Of a DNA stretch of 64,000 bases, positions 8,002 to 16,092 are shown piece after piece. Numbering within the stretch: position 1 is the stretch's first letter; each line of letters opens with the position of its first letter. Source of the DNA: Halorubrum depositum (GTDB lineage: Archaea; Halobacteriota; Halobacteria; Halobacteriales; Haloferacaceae); contig NZ_VCNM01000004.1 in assembly GCF_007671725.1 (NCBI RefSeq), forward strand, positions 1 to 64,000. The letters are read 5' to 3'. The notes beneath the pieces were generated by a model. It did no database searches and was not told the DNA's origin. It saw only the letters and a program-made list of their open reading frames with translations. Position numbers and translations under genes: made by a program.

Positions 8002-8676
8002 ATGTATGAGGTTCTCGACGACACCGCGGCGCAGGTCATCCTCACCATCGAGAGTGGTGACTCCATCCGCCGTGTCGCCCAACACCTCCACACGCCCTAC
8101 GAGACAGTGAGACAGGCCGTCAATCGGCTGGAAGAGGCAGGCTACGTTTCCTATGACGACGGCCTCACTGTAGTCGACGAGCGCGTATGCGACGCAGCGC
8201 TCGATCTCGTCGCTGCCAGCGCCGGCGTCAGTCCACCCTCCATCGAGGAAACGTACGTCATCCCACAGTTCAGTGACTGGCCGTTCGCGTTCACGCGGAT
8301 CGACGCCGTCTACGTGTGGACTCAGGGCGGCTACCAGGTCGGTCGCAAGCCCGACGACTATCCACTGTTCCTCGCTGTTCGTGAGCAGGACGTCGACGCC
8401 TGGGAGGCGTTTTTCGAGTCGTTCGGCCTCCCCACTGCATTTGAGCGACAGCCGGGAGGCGAACTGGACGGACCGCTGCAAATCGTCCTCGAGCCACGCC
8501 CCTCACTCGACATTGAACACATCGAGGGGTACCCGGTGATCCCGAGAGACGAGACGATCGAGTATATGTGCGAGAACTACGCCCAATTCCAGTCGGCACT
8601 GGCAATGCTCAACCGGATGTACGAAGACCTCGAACTCGGTATCACCGACAGGAAGACTGAGCGAGTGCAGTCATAA
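8002..8676 (+). CDS. Helix-turn-helix protein, possible orphan antitoxin-type regulator
   Basis: 224 residues from ATG 8002, chosen because MYEVLDDTAAQVILTIESG begins a complete winged-helix domain (residues 1-65: SIRRVAQHLHTPYETVRQAV as recognition region, then RLEEAGYVSYDDGL). The larger C-terminal part is a conserved haloarchaeal domain with DWPFAFTRIDAVYVWTQGGY and a Trp/Phe-rich middle. In related clusters such proteins are, as far as I recall, followed by a nucleotidyltransferase-like partner. None is present here: the next gene is convergent. It may be a solitary regulator or half of a broken pair. Confidence 0.5.
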   Translation: MYEVLDDTAAQVILTIESGDSIRRVAQHLHTPYETVRQAVNRLEEAGYVSYDDGLTVVDERVCDAALDLVAASAGVSPPSIEETYVIPQFSDWPFAFTRIDAVYVWTQGGYQVGRKPDDYPLFLAVREQDVDAWEAFFESFGLPTAFERQPGGELDGPLQIVLEPRPSLDIEHIEGYPVIPRDETIEYMCENYAQFQSALAMLNRMYEDLELGITDRKTERVQS

Positions 8677-8741
8677 GTTTCGGCAATCGGAGTGGCACCC
8701 ATCGAACTCCTACGGTTCACAGTGATTTCTAAGTCGGCCGT

Positions 8742-9926
8742 TCAGCCCCCAGAAGGGAACTGACCAATATCCTCGAACCGGACTGTCGGTCCCATCCAGT
8801 TCCCGTCTTCGTCGTAATGGAGGTTGACGTTCCAGCCGAGTTCCTGCCAGATCTCCGTGAGCGGGTTGCGTAGCGAGTCGGTGACGTCGGCCTCGGCCAG
8901 CGGGATTTCAGCCAGGTCGGTCGTGTACCGGTCCGTCCGCAATGGCTGCTGCACCGCCGGTCCCGATATCCGGGTTTCGTATGCGATGGTCGCGCCCTTG
9001 GCGTCCAGCAGGCTGATAAAGCAGAACACGGTTCCGGTCACACCCATCTCCTTCAATGCGCGGATCCCGTCCTGCACCGCGATGCCCGCCTTGCAGTCCA
9101 GCGACTTGTCGGTGTCCCGGGCGTTATTCAACAGGAGACCGTCCTGCTCGTCCTCACGGAACACCCACGTATCCACCGCCTCGTACAACCCGTCTTTCTG
9201 CAGGTACGTGTAGGACTTGTACGGCTGTCCCATCCGTCCGCCCGCGTTCAGCTTCCCCTTCCCCACGGTCTCGGTGCCGGGATGGACGTTCAGCTTGCCC
9301 ATCCGGGGAAGTCCGGGGAGACCGTCGGATTGTTGGACGTAGTTCCCGCTGAAAACGCCGTTCGGAATCAGGTGGACGACCGCTGTCGGGCCTTCCTCCA
9401 AGTCGCTGGCCACGCCTTCCCGGTTGGAAATCAGGTCAAGGCGTTCGTCCCGTAGATCGATGATCTGGTCCAGATGGTCGTCGTTCCGCTTCGGGTTGAA
9501 TCCGAAGTGCCGCTCCGCGAGGTCCGGTCGTTCATGACCGGTAATCCCGATGATATGCCGCCGGTGCAGGATTTTCAGATCCCATCCATACGCTTCTTCG
9601 ATCTCTGCCTCCATATCCAGTTCCTGCTGTCCGGTGACGCGCTGGTTCGTCACGAACACCAGGAGGTCGAAGGACTCGCTCTGCGCCTCCTCGAGTTCCT
9701 CCACGCTTTCGGCGTCGTCGCGGAGCTTCCCTCTCCAGTTGTTGTCGACGCTGGCATGGCCGATTCCCTTTCGGCCGTTGATCTCGATGCGAGCATCCCA
9801 GCCGCCGTCGGTTCCGATCACACCGCTTTCGTGAACGTCGTAACCTTCGTTCCGCAGTACCTCGCCGGCGATCTTCTCGAAGGTTGTTCCGTCGACGGTG
9901 TCGACGGCCCACTCGAGTTTATCCAT
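8742..9926 (-). CDS. Restriction endonuclease-like (PD-(D/E)XK-like) protein
   Basis: 394 residues. The N-terminal ~110 residues look like a restriction-endonuclease fold: FEKIAGEVLRNEGYDV helix, then GTDGGWDARIEINGRKGIGH, where the usual acidic ExK strand is altered (the Asp of GGWDARIE is retained), then a strand FDLLVFVTNQRVTG. The remaining 280 residues have no family I recognise; they contain a beta-rich middle (YKSYTYLQKDGLYEAVDTWV). It is divergent from the two HEPN genes at 10053 and 10585, sharing a 126-bp control region. A defence function is inferred from the fold hint and neighbours only. Confidence 0.5.
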   Translation of the reverse strand: MDKLEWAVDTVDGTTFEKIAGEVLRNEGYDVHESGVIGTDGGWDARIEINGRKGIGHASVDNNWRGKLRDDAESVEELEEAQSESFDLLVFVTNQRVTGQQELDMEAEIEEAYGWDLKILHRRHIIGITGHERPDLAERHFGFNPKRNDDHLDQIIDLRDERLDLISNREGVASDLEEGPTAVVHLIPNGVFSGNYVQQSDGLPGLPRMGKLNVHPGTETVGKGKLNAGGRMGQPYKSYTYLQKDGLYEAVDTWVFREDEQDGLLLNNARDTDKSLDCKAGIAVQDGIRALKEMGVTGTVFCFISLLDAKGATIAYETRISGPAVQQPLRTDRYTTDLAEIPLAEADVTDSLRNPLTEIWQELGWNVNLHYDEDGNWMGPTVRFEDIGQFPSGG

Positions 9927-10052
9927 GCCCTGTTTTCACTGCGGTTGATAAATAACCGTTTGCTCAACCAGCACCGCTGTTTTAGAGGAAGATGATTGTA
10001 TTCTTCGCTATCACTTAACTAGCAGGAGGTCCGAGGTTCGGTCATTCAACGG

Positions 10053-10598
10053 ATGACCGGGGAAGACGACAAGTTCACGGAGTGGATTGACGAGTTCCAC
10101 GAGAAGGACCGAGAACATCAGATTGAGCGGATGGAGTGGATCGATAAACACCACCCAAACACGGATGGGTACCGGGCCTTTCACGGCGGCTTCTCATCCT
10201 CCAATCTCTACGAAGAAGCACAGCAGGCCTACCTCTTCGGCCTGTTCCAAACCAGTATGATCAGCGCTCTCTCAGTGGTCGAACAGGAACTGATCGGCAT
10301 CCTATATGGGGCGGGAGATGACGAGATCAAGGAGAAGGGTGCTGCCGCAGCGATCGACGAAGCCGCATCGCGCCACCTCATAACACCGGAACAGAAACAG
10401 GTCCTACATCGGGTGCGGAAGGTCCGGAACCCGACTGCCCATTTCCGTCTGGGCGTGGACGATGATTCACTGGAGGCTCGCGCAATCAACCAAGATACCG
10501 CGCCATTCGATTTGATGAAGGAAGAGGCCCAGACAGCTTTGAAGGCCATGTTCAGTGTGATCGGGAACGGCGATGAGGGACTGAATGGATATCTCTGA
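10053..10598 (+). CDS. HEPN-like protein, first of a two-gene operon
   Basis: 181 residues, largely helical. The segment KVRNPTAHFRLG carries the Rx4H HEPN ribonuclease motif (Arg-Asn-x3-His) at about residue 130, following a long helix bundle (AYLFGLFQTSMISALSVVEQ), which is the order seen in HEPN/DUF4145-like proteins. The N-terminus is highly charged. A purine-rich AGGAGGT sits about 24 bases before the ATG. The gene overlaps the next HEPN gene by 14 bp, so translation is probably coupled. Proposed role: RNA cleavage or abortive defence; not proven by sequence alone. Confidence 0.55.
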   Translation: MTGEDDKFTEWIDEFHEKDREHQIERMEWIDKHHPNTDGYRAFHGGFSSSNLYEEAQQAYLFGLFQTSMISALSVVEQELIGILYGAGDDEIKEKGAAAAIDEAASRHLITPEQKQVLHRVRKVRNPTAHFRLGVDDDSLEARAINQDTAPFDLMKEEAQTALKAMFSVIGNGDEGLNGYL

Positions 10599-11955
10599 CT
10601 TCGCCGATGTGGCGGATTCTGACGACCAGCTTGAGGAACTGGTGCACGACCTGCTCGACGCGACTGCGGACATCCTCGTCGACGTCGACCTGCCGCGGAC
10701 GCAGGTTTCCGAACTACAGGGAACGGGCGGCGAAGCCAAGCACGTCCGGATCGAACGCCCCAGCCTCGGCCCGGTTGTTCGAGACGTTGAGTGGTTAGAC
10801 GACGTTGATGAAGCCATCGACTTTGCGGACCATCTTAGCGAGGAGTACGACTATTCCATCGACCAGCATTACCTGACTAACCTGTTCAAAGACTCGTTCG
10901 GCCGAGCCGGACAGCACCTCGATTCGTACCAGGAGCAAGAAGACCGGATAACCAAGAACATCATCGCAGACGTCCACGGCCAGGGGAAGGCTGAGCTGAT
11001 CGCCCCCTTGGAAGGATTGGACATCGAAACCGACCGGGTGCGCATTCGGGACGGGGTCGAGGTCCGCGACTACGAGGACGGCGTGGTCCTGGGCGAGGAC
11101 TCCCTCCCACTTGTGTCCGATACGTTCGGCGGCCGGCACCGTGTGTACAACGACTCCTACCTCCGCATTGAGTTCACAGAGAATGACTTACTGGCAAAGG
11201 TGCCGATGCAGGCGATCAACCTATACACGTTAGCGATCAGCCTATCGCTCGGCGGGTTGGTGCGCGACCTTCGTACCTACATCAGTCCTGTAACGTACAG
11301 CATGCACAAGTGGGGGCGGAAGATGTCATCCGGCCAGCCCACCGGGTTCGGAGTTGAAATCACCGAGAAGAACGGTCCGCAGATACAGGCCACCTTGGAC
11401 CTGCTGGAACCGTACTTCGAGTTGTCCTCGGAACCGTACGAGACGCCGTACGCAGCCTTCTACAATTTCAGTGGTCCAGGAAACCTCGCTATCAGCCACT
11501 ACGGCAGGGCGATCAACACGTGGAGCATCCCGGATAACACGGTCACGTTCACGATTCTCGGCCTAGAATCACTGTTCATTCAGCACACCGCTGGCGAAAC
11601 CCCGAGCAGAGACGTACCACGATACGCCGGTTTTCTCATCGGGAACGCCGTAGACATGTTCGACCCGATCACCGTCGCCGACTACATCAGCAGCGGTTAC
11701 GAACTCCGGAACCAGTGGGCTCACGGCGGGAAGCCCGACCGTGAACCAAGCGAACTGGAGGCGTGGTTGTGGGCGATTCTCCGCGCCGCGATATACGTCT
11801 TCTACTGGCTCGACACCTACACGTCACTGCTTGACCAAGGACTTCCGCTGGGTGACGCATTGATCGACGGAGAAACCAGAGAGTCGGTGAAAGCGGAGCT
11901 GGACACGTTCGATGTCACAGAGTACATGGAAGTCGAGTATCTGAAAGCCGACTGA
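10585..11955 (+). CDS. Large HEPN-like protein, second of the operon
   Basis: 456 residues. The C-terminal third has ESLFIQHTAGETPSRDVPRY and then SGYELRNQWAHGGKP at about 372-386, an RNxxxH (Rx4H) motif like that of ApeA/DUF-type HEPN proteins. The N-terminal 300 residues are of unknown fold, with a beta-rich middle (VYNDSYLRIEFTENDLLAKV). Two HEPN proteins encoded in overlapping frames could act as an asymmetric pair. The small gene may alternatively regulate the large one. Confidence 0.55.
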   Translation: MDISDFADVADSDDQLEELVHDLLDATADILVDVDLPRTQVSELQGTGGEAKHVRIERPSLGPVVRDVEWLDDVDEAIDFADHLSEEYDYSIDQHYLTNLFKDSFGRAGQHLDSYQEQEDRITKNIIADVHGQGKAELIAPLEGLDIETDRVRIRDGVEVRDYEDGVVLGEDSLPLVSDTFGGRHRVYNDSYLRIEFTENDLLAKVPMQAINLYTLAISLSLGGLVRDLRTYISPVTYSMHKWGRKMSSGQPTGFGVEITEKNGPQIQATLDLLEPYFELSSEPYETPYAAFYNFSGPGNLAISHYGRAINTWSIPDNTVTFTILGLESLFIQHTAGETPSRDVPRYAGFLIGNAVDMFDPITVADYISSGYELRNQWAHGGKPDREPSELEAWLWAILRAAIYVFYWLDTYTSLLDQGLPLGDALIDGETRESVKAELDTFDVTEYMEVEYLKAD

Positions 11956-11973
11956 CGACGAATAATCGCTGGT

Positions 11974-12448
11974 CTACAGTTCGTTCGGCAGGAGGGCAGT
12001 GATTGACGCCTTGAACGCTTGCTCATCGTCGACGGCTCCGCGCACCACGAGGCCGTCAGATCCGTACTCGGCCAGTAACTGCGGCATGCGCCGCACACCG
12101 ATATCTCTCCTTCTTCGGCGTGCACGGTCGCGGCTACGACCTGATCCACACCGTCCGCAACGCCATGAACACGACCAACTCGACCGTCGCTAATACGCGG
12201 ATGTCCGTTGCTGAATGTCGTTCCCGTTCAGTACGGGCACCGTGCTCGTGGAAGAACTTATCAATACGATCAGTAAGGGAATCCGCATTCTCTCCATCGA
12301 CGTGAACGACCAACGTCGGATGCTCCGCGTCGCTATTTTCAATGACGAGGGAGACATCTTTGAACTAGTCCGGCTGTCTGTACGCCTAAAACTCATCGGC
12401 GACTTGGTCGGCTAGGTCGTCAAGCACCTCGATCGGTTCCTTTGTCAT
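11974..12448 (-). pseudogene. Frameshifted remnant of an unidentified protein
   Basis: On the minus strand an ATG at 12448 opens MTKEPIEVLDDLADQVADEF and stops. The frame then continues past a second stop with DVSLVIENSDAEHPTLVVHV and a charged helix, stops again, and in another frame ends with LLAEYGSDGLVVRGAVDDEQ and ALLPNEL at 11974. These pieces are good protein-like text in order on one strand but broken by at least two stops and a frame change. I do not recognise the family. Length before decay would have been about 150 residues. Confidence 0.5.
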
Positions 12449-12604
12449 AGATTGAAGTTCGGCCTTGGAAGGTTGTGCCATCGCGAACGGGCGGAGAAAG
12501 CGTGAATTGCCTTTCAGAACCACCTCCATCAAACCAGCTCGAATGGAGCTTTCTCACACCGATGATTTACCGAGGAGAAGACCGAGCCACAGAAGTACAG
12601 CGGG

Positions 12605-13039
12605 TTAGAGCGCTCGCGGGTCGCTATCGATGATCCTCGCAAACGCGACGTTCTCCTGAACTTGTTCGATTTCGACTGTTGGCTCGTCGCCGGGTTGAGC
12701 GCCAGGAACGATCACGACGTACCCACGTTCGACTTTCGCAATACCGTCGCCCTGATCGCCGACTGTCTCAATGGTCACATCACGTACTTCGCCTTCCTCA
12801 ACGGGGGGTCCAGAGGGAGAATGGCCCGCAGTCTCCCGAGAGGGGGTTCTCCGTGACTCCCGTTGTACTGACGACTCCGTCGAGTCAGGAGATTCCAGAA
12901 TCGCTACGCGATACGTCTCGTCAGCCGACAACGCTTCAGAACCGACTTCTCTGGAAGGAACCTCTACTATGTATGTCCCATCTTGTTCTTCGATTGGAGC
13001 ACTGAACAGAGAGCGAAGGGAGTTGGGGATTTCAATCAT
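12605..13039 (-). CDS. TRAM-domain protein
   Basis: 144 residues. Residues 80-140 form a TRAM domain (GEVRDVTIETVGDQGDGIAK, then GYVVIVPGAQPGDEPTVEI, then ENVAFARII), a small beta-barrel that binds tRNA or other RNA. The front part carries a short beta segment (YIVEVPSREV) and a Ser/Thr/Glu-rich linker. Haloarchaea encode several such stand-alone TRAM proteins, proposed as RNA chaperones. It lies just downstream of the seven-gene defence-like operon, on the same strand but 74 bp away, and may be carried with it. Confidence 0.8.
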   Translation of the reverse strand: MIEIPNSLRSLFSAPIEEQDGTYIVEVPSREVGSEALSADETYRVAILESPDSTESSVQRESRRTPSRETAGHSPSGPPVEEGEVRDVTIETVGDQGDGIAKVERGYVVIVPGAQPGDEPTVEIEQVQENVAFARIIDSDPRAL

Positions 13040-13113
13040 TTCTAACTATATGAACACACGGTGATAATTAGCTTCTGTGATGACCACCGACTTCTGGTCC
13101 AGATCGGGAGACA

Positions 13114-13575
13114 TTAGGGAAGTAAATCAGCGAGAGCGGTCTCTTCGACCTGCTCACCGTCAGTAATGTGTATGATCACTTCATCTTCAGATGAATAATC
13201 TCTGAGAACCTGAAGACAGCGTCCACAGGGGGGCGACAACTCGTCACTCGCGACTGCGACATCTACAATTTGTTGCTTAGTGCTGTCAAACCCTTTCCAA
13301 ACTGCAAGTTCGAGAGGATGTACATCATGAGACATCCCTTTCGTTAGTCGAGTTCCAGCCCAGACGGAACCATCCTCAGTTCGGACTGCTACCCCAACAT
13401 CTGACTCATCTTTGGCCTCAAACGCTTTTTCCCGCAGAGACTCCCAGCGTGTTTCTTCATCTTGTTCATCCCCACTTGAAGGGATACCGAGCTGATCAGG
13501 GGTTAGTCGTCGTATTTTAGTCGGTGTACGGTGGGTGTTTCTAATTCCCAGCTGTGTTTGGGTGTGCTCAGTCAT
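13114..13575 (-). CDS. Cytidine deaminase-like protein at the end of the defence-like operon
   Basis: 153 residues. SPPCGRCLQVLRDY (about 115-128) is the PCxxC zinc half-site of the cytidine deaminase fold, and VHPLELAVWKGF (about 81-92) occupies the place of the catalytic H/C-A-E box. Here the spacing is HxxE instead of HxE, so either the His lies outside the usual site or catalysis is altered. The first 45 residues are a charged extension with RLTPDQLGIP. It overlaps the preceding gene by 8 bp and closes an operon with a DNA methyltransferase and a DndD-like ATPase. It may act on nucleotides or DNA cytosines during defence, or be a housekeeping passenger. Confidence 0.65.
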   Translation of the reverse strand: MTEHTQTQLGIRNTHRTPTKIRRLTPDQLGIPSSGDEQDEETRWESLREKAFEAKDESDVGVAVRTEDGSVWAGTRLTKGMSHDVHPLELAVWKGFDSTKQQIVDVAVASDELSPPCGRCLQVLRDYSSEDEVIIHITDGEQVEETALADLLP

Positions 13576-14176
13576 AGGTGACGAATGACTCCTCCGTTAT
13601 TTCTGAATCACTAGTTCTGTACAAGTGGGAGAAAGCTTCTCCACCAAACTCGTAGCCAAATTCCTCAATGAATGTCTCAACAAGAGTATAAGCAGAAGGA
13701 TCGTCCACCTCAAATCCATAGTCGCGGAACAGATACGCAGACAAAGATTCTGCGGGAATTTGATTGTCATCACAAAGATGGTGTCGGGCAAGCTGCCAAT
13801 GACGATCTTCAATTCCCCATTTCGAATTATGTCCTCCTTCCTCAACTTCGGCTATTTGCATAAGTGGGGCAGTTGATCGAAGGGAGGAAGGAGCATATGT
13901 ACCGGCGACGTTCTTATTATACCAGAGAGAACTCAGCGACGGATTTGTTGATTGATTGAAGGGGACAAAATAGGGCTTGGCCGAATCATCCTCCCCGACA
14001 CGGAGGTAATCGTCGAAAAATTCGTTATAGGGAAAGGAGAGTCCAGTGTTCCGATTATCGAGTCCGGATTGTTGCTGGAGACAAAGATATCCAGGAAACA
14101 TCCGGTGGATAGGGGCATCGATTAACCGGTGGAGACAATCTCGTACGACTTCAGGTTTCAGGACGTATCTCGTCAT
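13568..14176 (-). CDS. Unknown protein coupled to the DNA methyltransferase
   Basis: 202 residues I cannot assign. It is rich in aromatic residues, with NEFFDDYLRVGEDDSAKPYF in the front half, NVAGTYAPSSLRSTAPL in the middle, and KWGIEDRHWQLARHHLC followed by AYLFRDYGFEVDD in the back half. There is no signal peptide or membrane helix. It overlaps the methyltransferase by 4 bp and the deaminase-like gene by 8 bp, so it is certainly part of the operon. A specificity or effector subunit is possible; I see no PD-(D/E)XK or HNH motif. Confidence 0.65.
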   Translation of the reverse strand: MTRYVLKPEVVRDCLHRLIDAPIHRMFPGYLCLQQQSGLDNRNTGLSFPYNEFFDDYLRVGEDDSAKPYFVPFNQSTNPSLSSLWYNKNVAGTYAPSSLRSTAPLMQIAEVEEGGHNSKWGIEDRHWQLARHHLCDDNQIPAESLSAYLFRDYGFEVDDPSAYTLVETFIEEFGYEFGGEAFSHLYRTSDSEITEESFVTYD

Positions 14177-15537
14177 TTGTATGTGGACAGTGCTTGGTCC
14201 TGTTGGAAGTTGGAAGTATCTAAGTCTGTCCCAAACCCATTATATCCGAGACTGTTCGCCACTTGGATGGTGGTTCCAGAGCCAGCAAATGGGTCAAAGA
14301 CAGTTCCCCTAGTCCAATCAGGATCCTCACACTCACAGCTGGTCCACCCGACAGTAGTCCACTCAGGGAAAGTGAATTCACGGAAGTAACCACCTAGAAT
14401 TTCTTTTGCCTTCTTAGCACGACGCTGAACATCTTCATCGTTTGCTCCAGCACCAACTTGGAATTCCTCTGCTTTCCCCACGTCAGAAATCCCGACGGCC
14501 TGAATGGCTCGGATATGGTCCTCTGTCAACTCGTCGTGATTATGGTAAATTTCCAATGCCCGCTCTGCCTGCGGACGATCCGTATTGAGCTCTGTTAATC
14601 CTCGCTTCGTATCCCGACGTCTAGGCTCATTACACTCGGAACAGATTGAAGGGGGACATGCAAGCGTGATTGCCCTCCGCACTAGGTCTCGTGGGAACGG
14701 AGCAAGGTGATCTCCAGTATTCCGATCATGAGAGATGCGCCATACGTCTCCCGGGTTCGATCCATTTCCGTATAACTCTGAGTAGCCGTGCAAGTCGTAG
14801 AAATAATTATCTTTGTCTTGGACTAGATGGAATATTGGCTCATGCCGTGGAACAAGCCGGTCTTGGGCTGAAGACGGGATTCCATTATCCTTAGCCCACT
14901 GAATTTCGTTCCGGATAGTCCATCCCGCCTCTTGAGCAGCTCTTGCAAACCGACCAGGGATTCCCTGAAGGCTTTTATTATGGTATGTGTCGCCGATGTT
15001 AAGGAACACAGACCCAGTAGGCCGAAGAAACACTTTCCAGTGCTCTAGTGCATCGATCAGGTTCTCGATATAGGTATCCGGATCAGGCTCCTGTCCCAGC
15101 TGGTCTTCGGTCCCATAGTCCCTCTTTTGCCAATAAGGGGGAGAGGTGACGATGAGATCTACTGAATTCTTACAGAGATCGATCGCATTCTCTTGGTTTT
15201 CACTGCCACCGTCTTTGGGATGGATTTTCGCTGCGTCGGCCTCAACGACATTCCACCAAGGCTCAGTATCAGCGGGGAATTCCCCTTGTCCTTCTTTCAG
15301 TTTCTCCAAGTCAGGAGCAGGGTGATCGAAGTACTCCTCTAGATCACCGACTAGATTGACCGCAGCTTTCGGGTTGTCAAGGAGGTAATCATATAGGTCA
15401 TCAATATTACGAGCCTCCCCGACTTCGTCCACGAAGTCCGTAAGAGAGGTAGAATTGTTTTGATGACTGATGTGCTGAGCTATAATTTCTATTACACCTC
15501 GAACTTCCTCGTCAACCTCAGATAGATTCTCATCCAT
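14173..15537 (-). CDS. Beta-class (N4-cytosine/N6-adenine) DNA methyltransferase
   Basis: 454 residues. Motif IV TSPPYW lies at about 133-138 and motif I FDPFAGSGTT at about 416-425, the order of beta-class amino-methyltransferases; TSPPY favours N4-cytosine but does not exclude N6-adenine. Between them are four Cys (CSECNEP and SCECEDP) that could hold a zinc. The N-terminal 90 residues are a helical acidic extension (DLYDYLLDNPKAAVNLVGDL). It heads the three-gene tail of the operon, 96 bp after the Dnd-associated-like gene, and would mark self DNA for the ATPase/helicase genes upstream. No dedicated restriction enzyme gene is adjacent. Confidence 0.85.
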   Translation of the reverse strand: MDENLSEVDEEVRGVIEIIAQHISHQNNSTSLTDFVDEVGEARNIDDLYDYLLDNPKAAVNLVGDLEEYFDHPAPDLEKLKEGQGEFPADTEPWWNVVEADAAKIHPKDGGSENQENAIDLCKNSVDLIVTSPPYWQKRDYGTEDQLGQEPDPDTYIENLIDALEHWKVFLRPTGSVFLNIGDTYHNKSLQGIPGRFARAAQEAGWTIRNEIQWAKDNGIPSSAQDRLVPRHEPIFHLVQDKDNYFYDLHGYSELYGNGSNPGDVWRISHDRNTGDHLAPFPRDLVRRAITLACPPSICSECNEPRRRDTKRGLTELNTDRPQAERALEIYHNHDELTEDHIRAIQAVGISDVGKAEEFQVGAGANDEDVQRRAKKAKEILGGYFREFTFPEWTTVGWTSCECEDPDWTRGTVFDPFAGSGTTIQVANSLGYNGFGTDLDTSNFQQDQALSTYK

Positions 15538-15633
15538 GAATCAGATCCCTCCGACAGAGTGGGGGTTGCATCGTTGTTACGCTTGTTTCTCGGGGTGCTA
15601 CTAGTGGACTTCGCAATAATATTCGACGACGAC

Positions 15634-16092
15634 TCACGGTTCGTCGTCCTCCTCCGGCTGATACTGCTCCTTGACCTCGAGAGCCAGTTCCCGCCGTGGT
15701 TCGTCATCTGCCGGACCAAATACTCGACCGTGTAGCAATTCGATCCCCGCATTAGCGTACTCTTCGGCGATCTCATAGACCATCCGCTGGTCACGAAGAA
15801 CTCGAACATCTCTCTCTTCACTCACTGCCACAGCCTCGATAACAGCCTGCTGGCGTTCCGAGAGACTCGCACGCCCGAAAAACGCACCCTTTTCGTTCTT
15901 TATCGTTTCAGGCATTGTGTTCTCTCTCCCATATCCAAGTGCAAACATGAACAGATCGTGATTCTCAGCCTGATAGAAGGGAGAATCCTCAGATTCCTGC
16001 AACGCCTCAAACATTTCTCGCCGTTCGCTATCTATATGAACGTCACGCCGGGGTTCACGCTCCTCGTAGCTGTCTTCGGTATCTTGACTCAT
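15634..16092 (-). CDS. Small protein resembling Dnd system-associated proteins
   Basis: 152 residues, starting with a charged tail and then RREMFEALQESEDSPFYQAE, DLFMFALGYGRENTMP and AFFGRASLSERQQAVIEAVA. The pattern of a short segment followed by a hydrophobic FMFALGYG and a C-terminal helical half resembles, from memory, the small dnd system-associated protein family. This is a family-level impression, not a motif match. It overlaps the DndD-like ATPase by 4 bp (ATGA), so the two are coupled and probably interact. Confidence 0.5.
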   Translation of the reverse strand: MSQDTEDSYEEREPRRDVHIDSERREMFEALQESEDSPFYQAENHDLFMFALGYGRENTMPETIKNEKGAFFGRASLSERQQAVIEAVAVSEERDVRVLRDQRMVYEIAEEYANAGIELLHGRVFGPADDEPRRELALEVKEQYQPEEDDEP

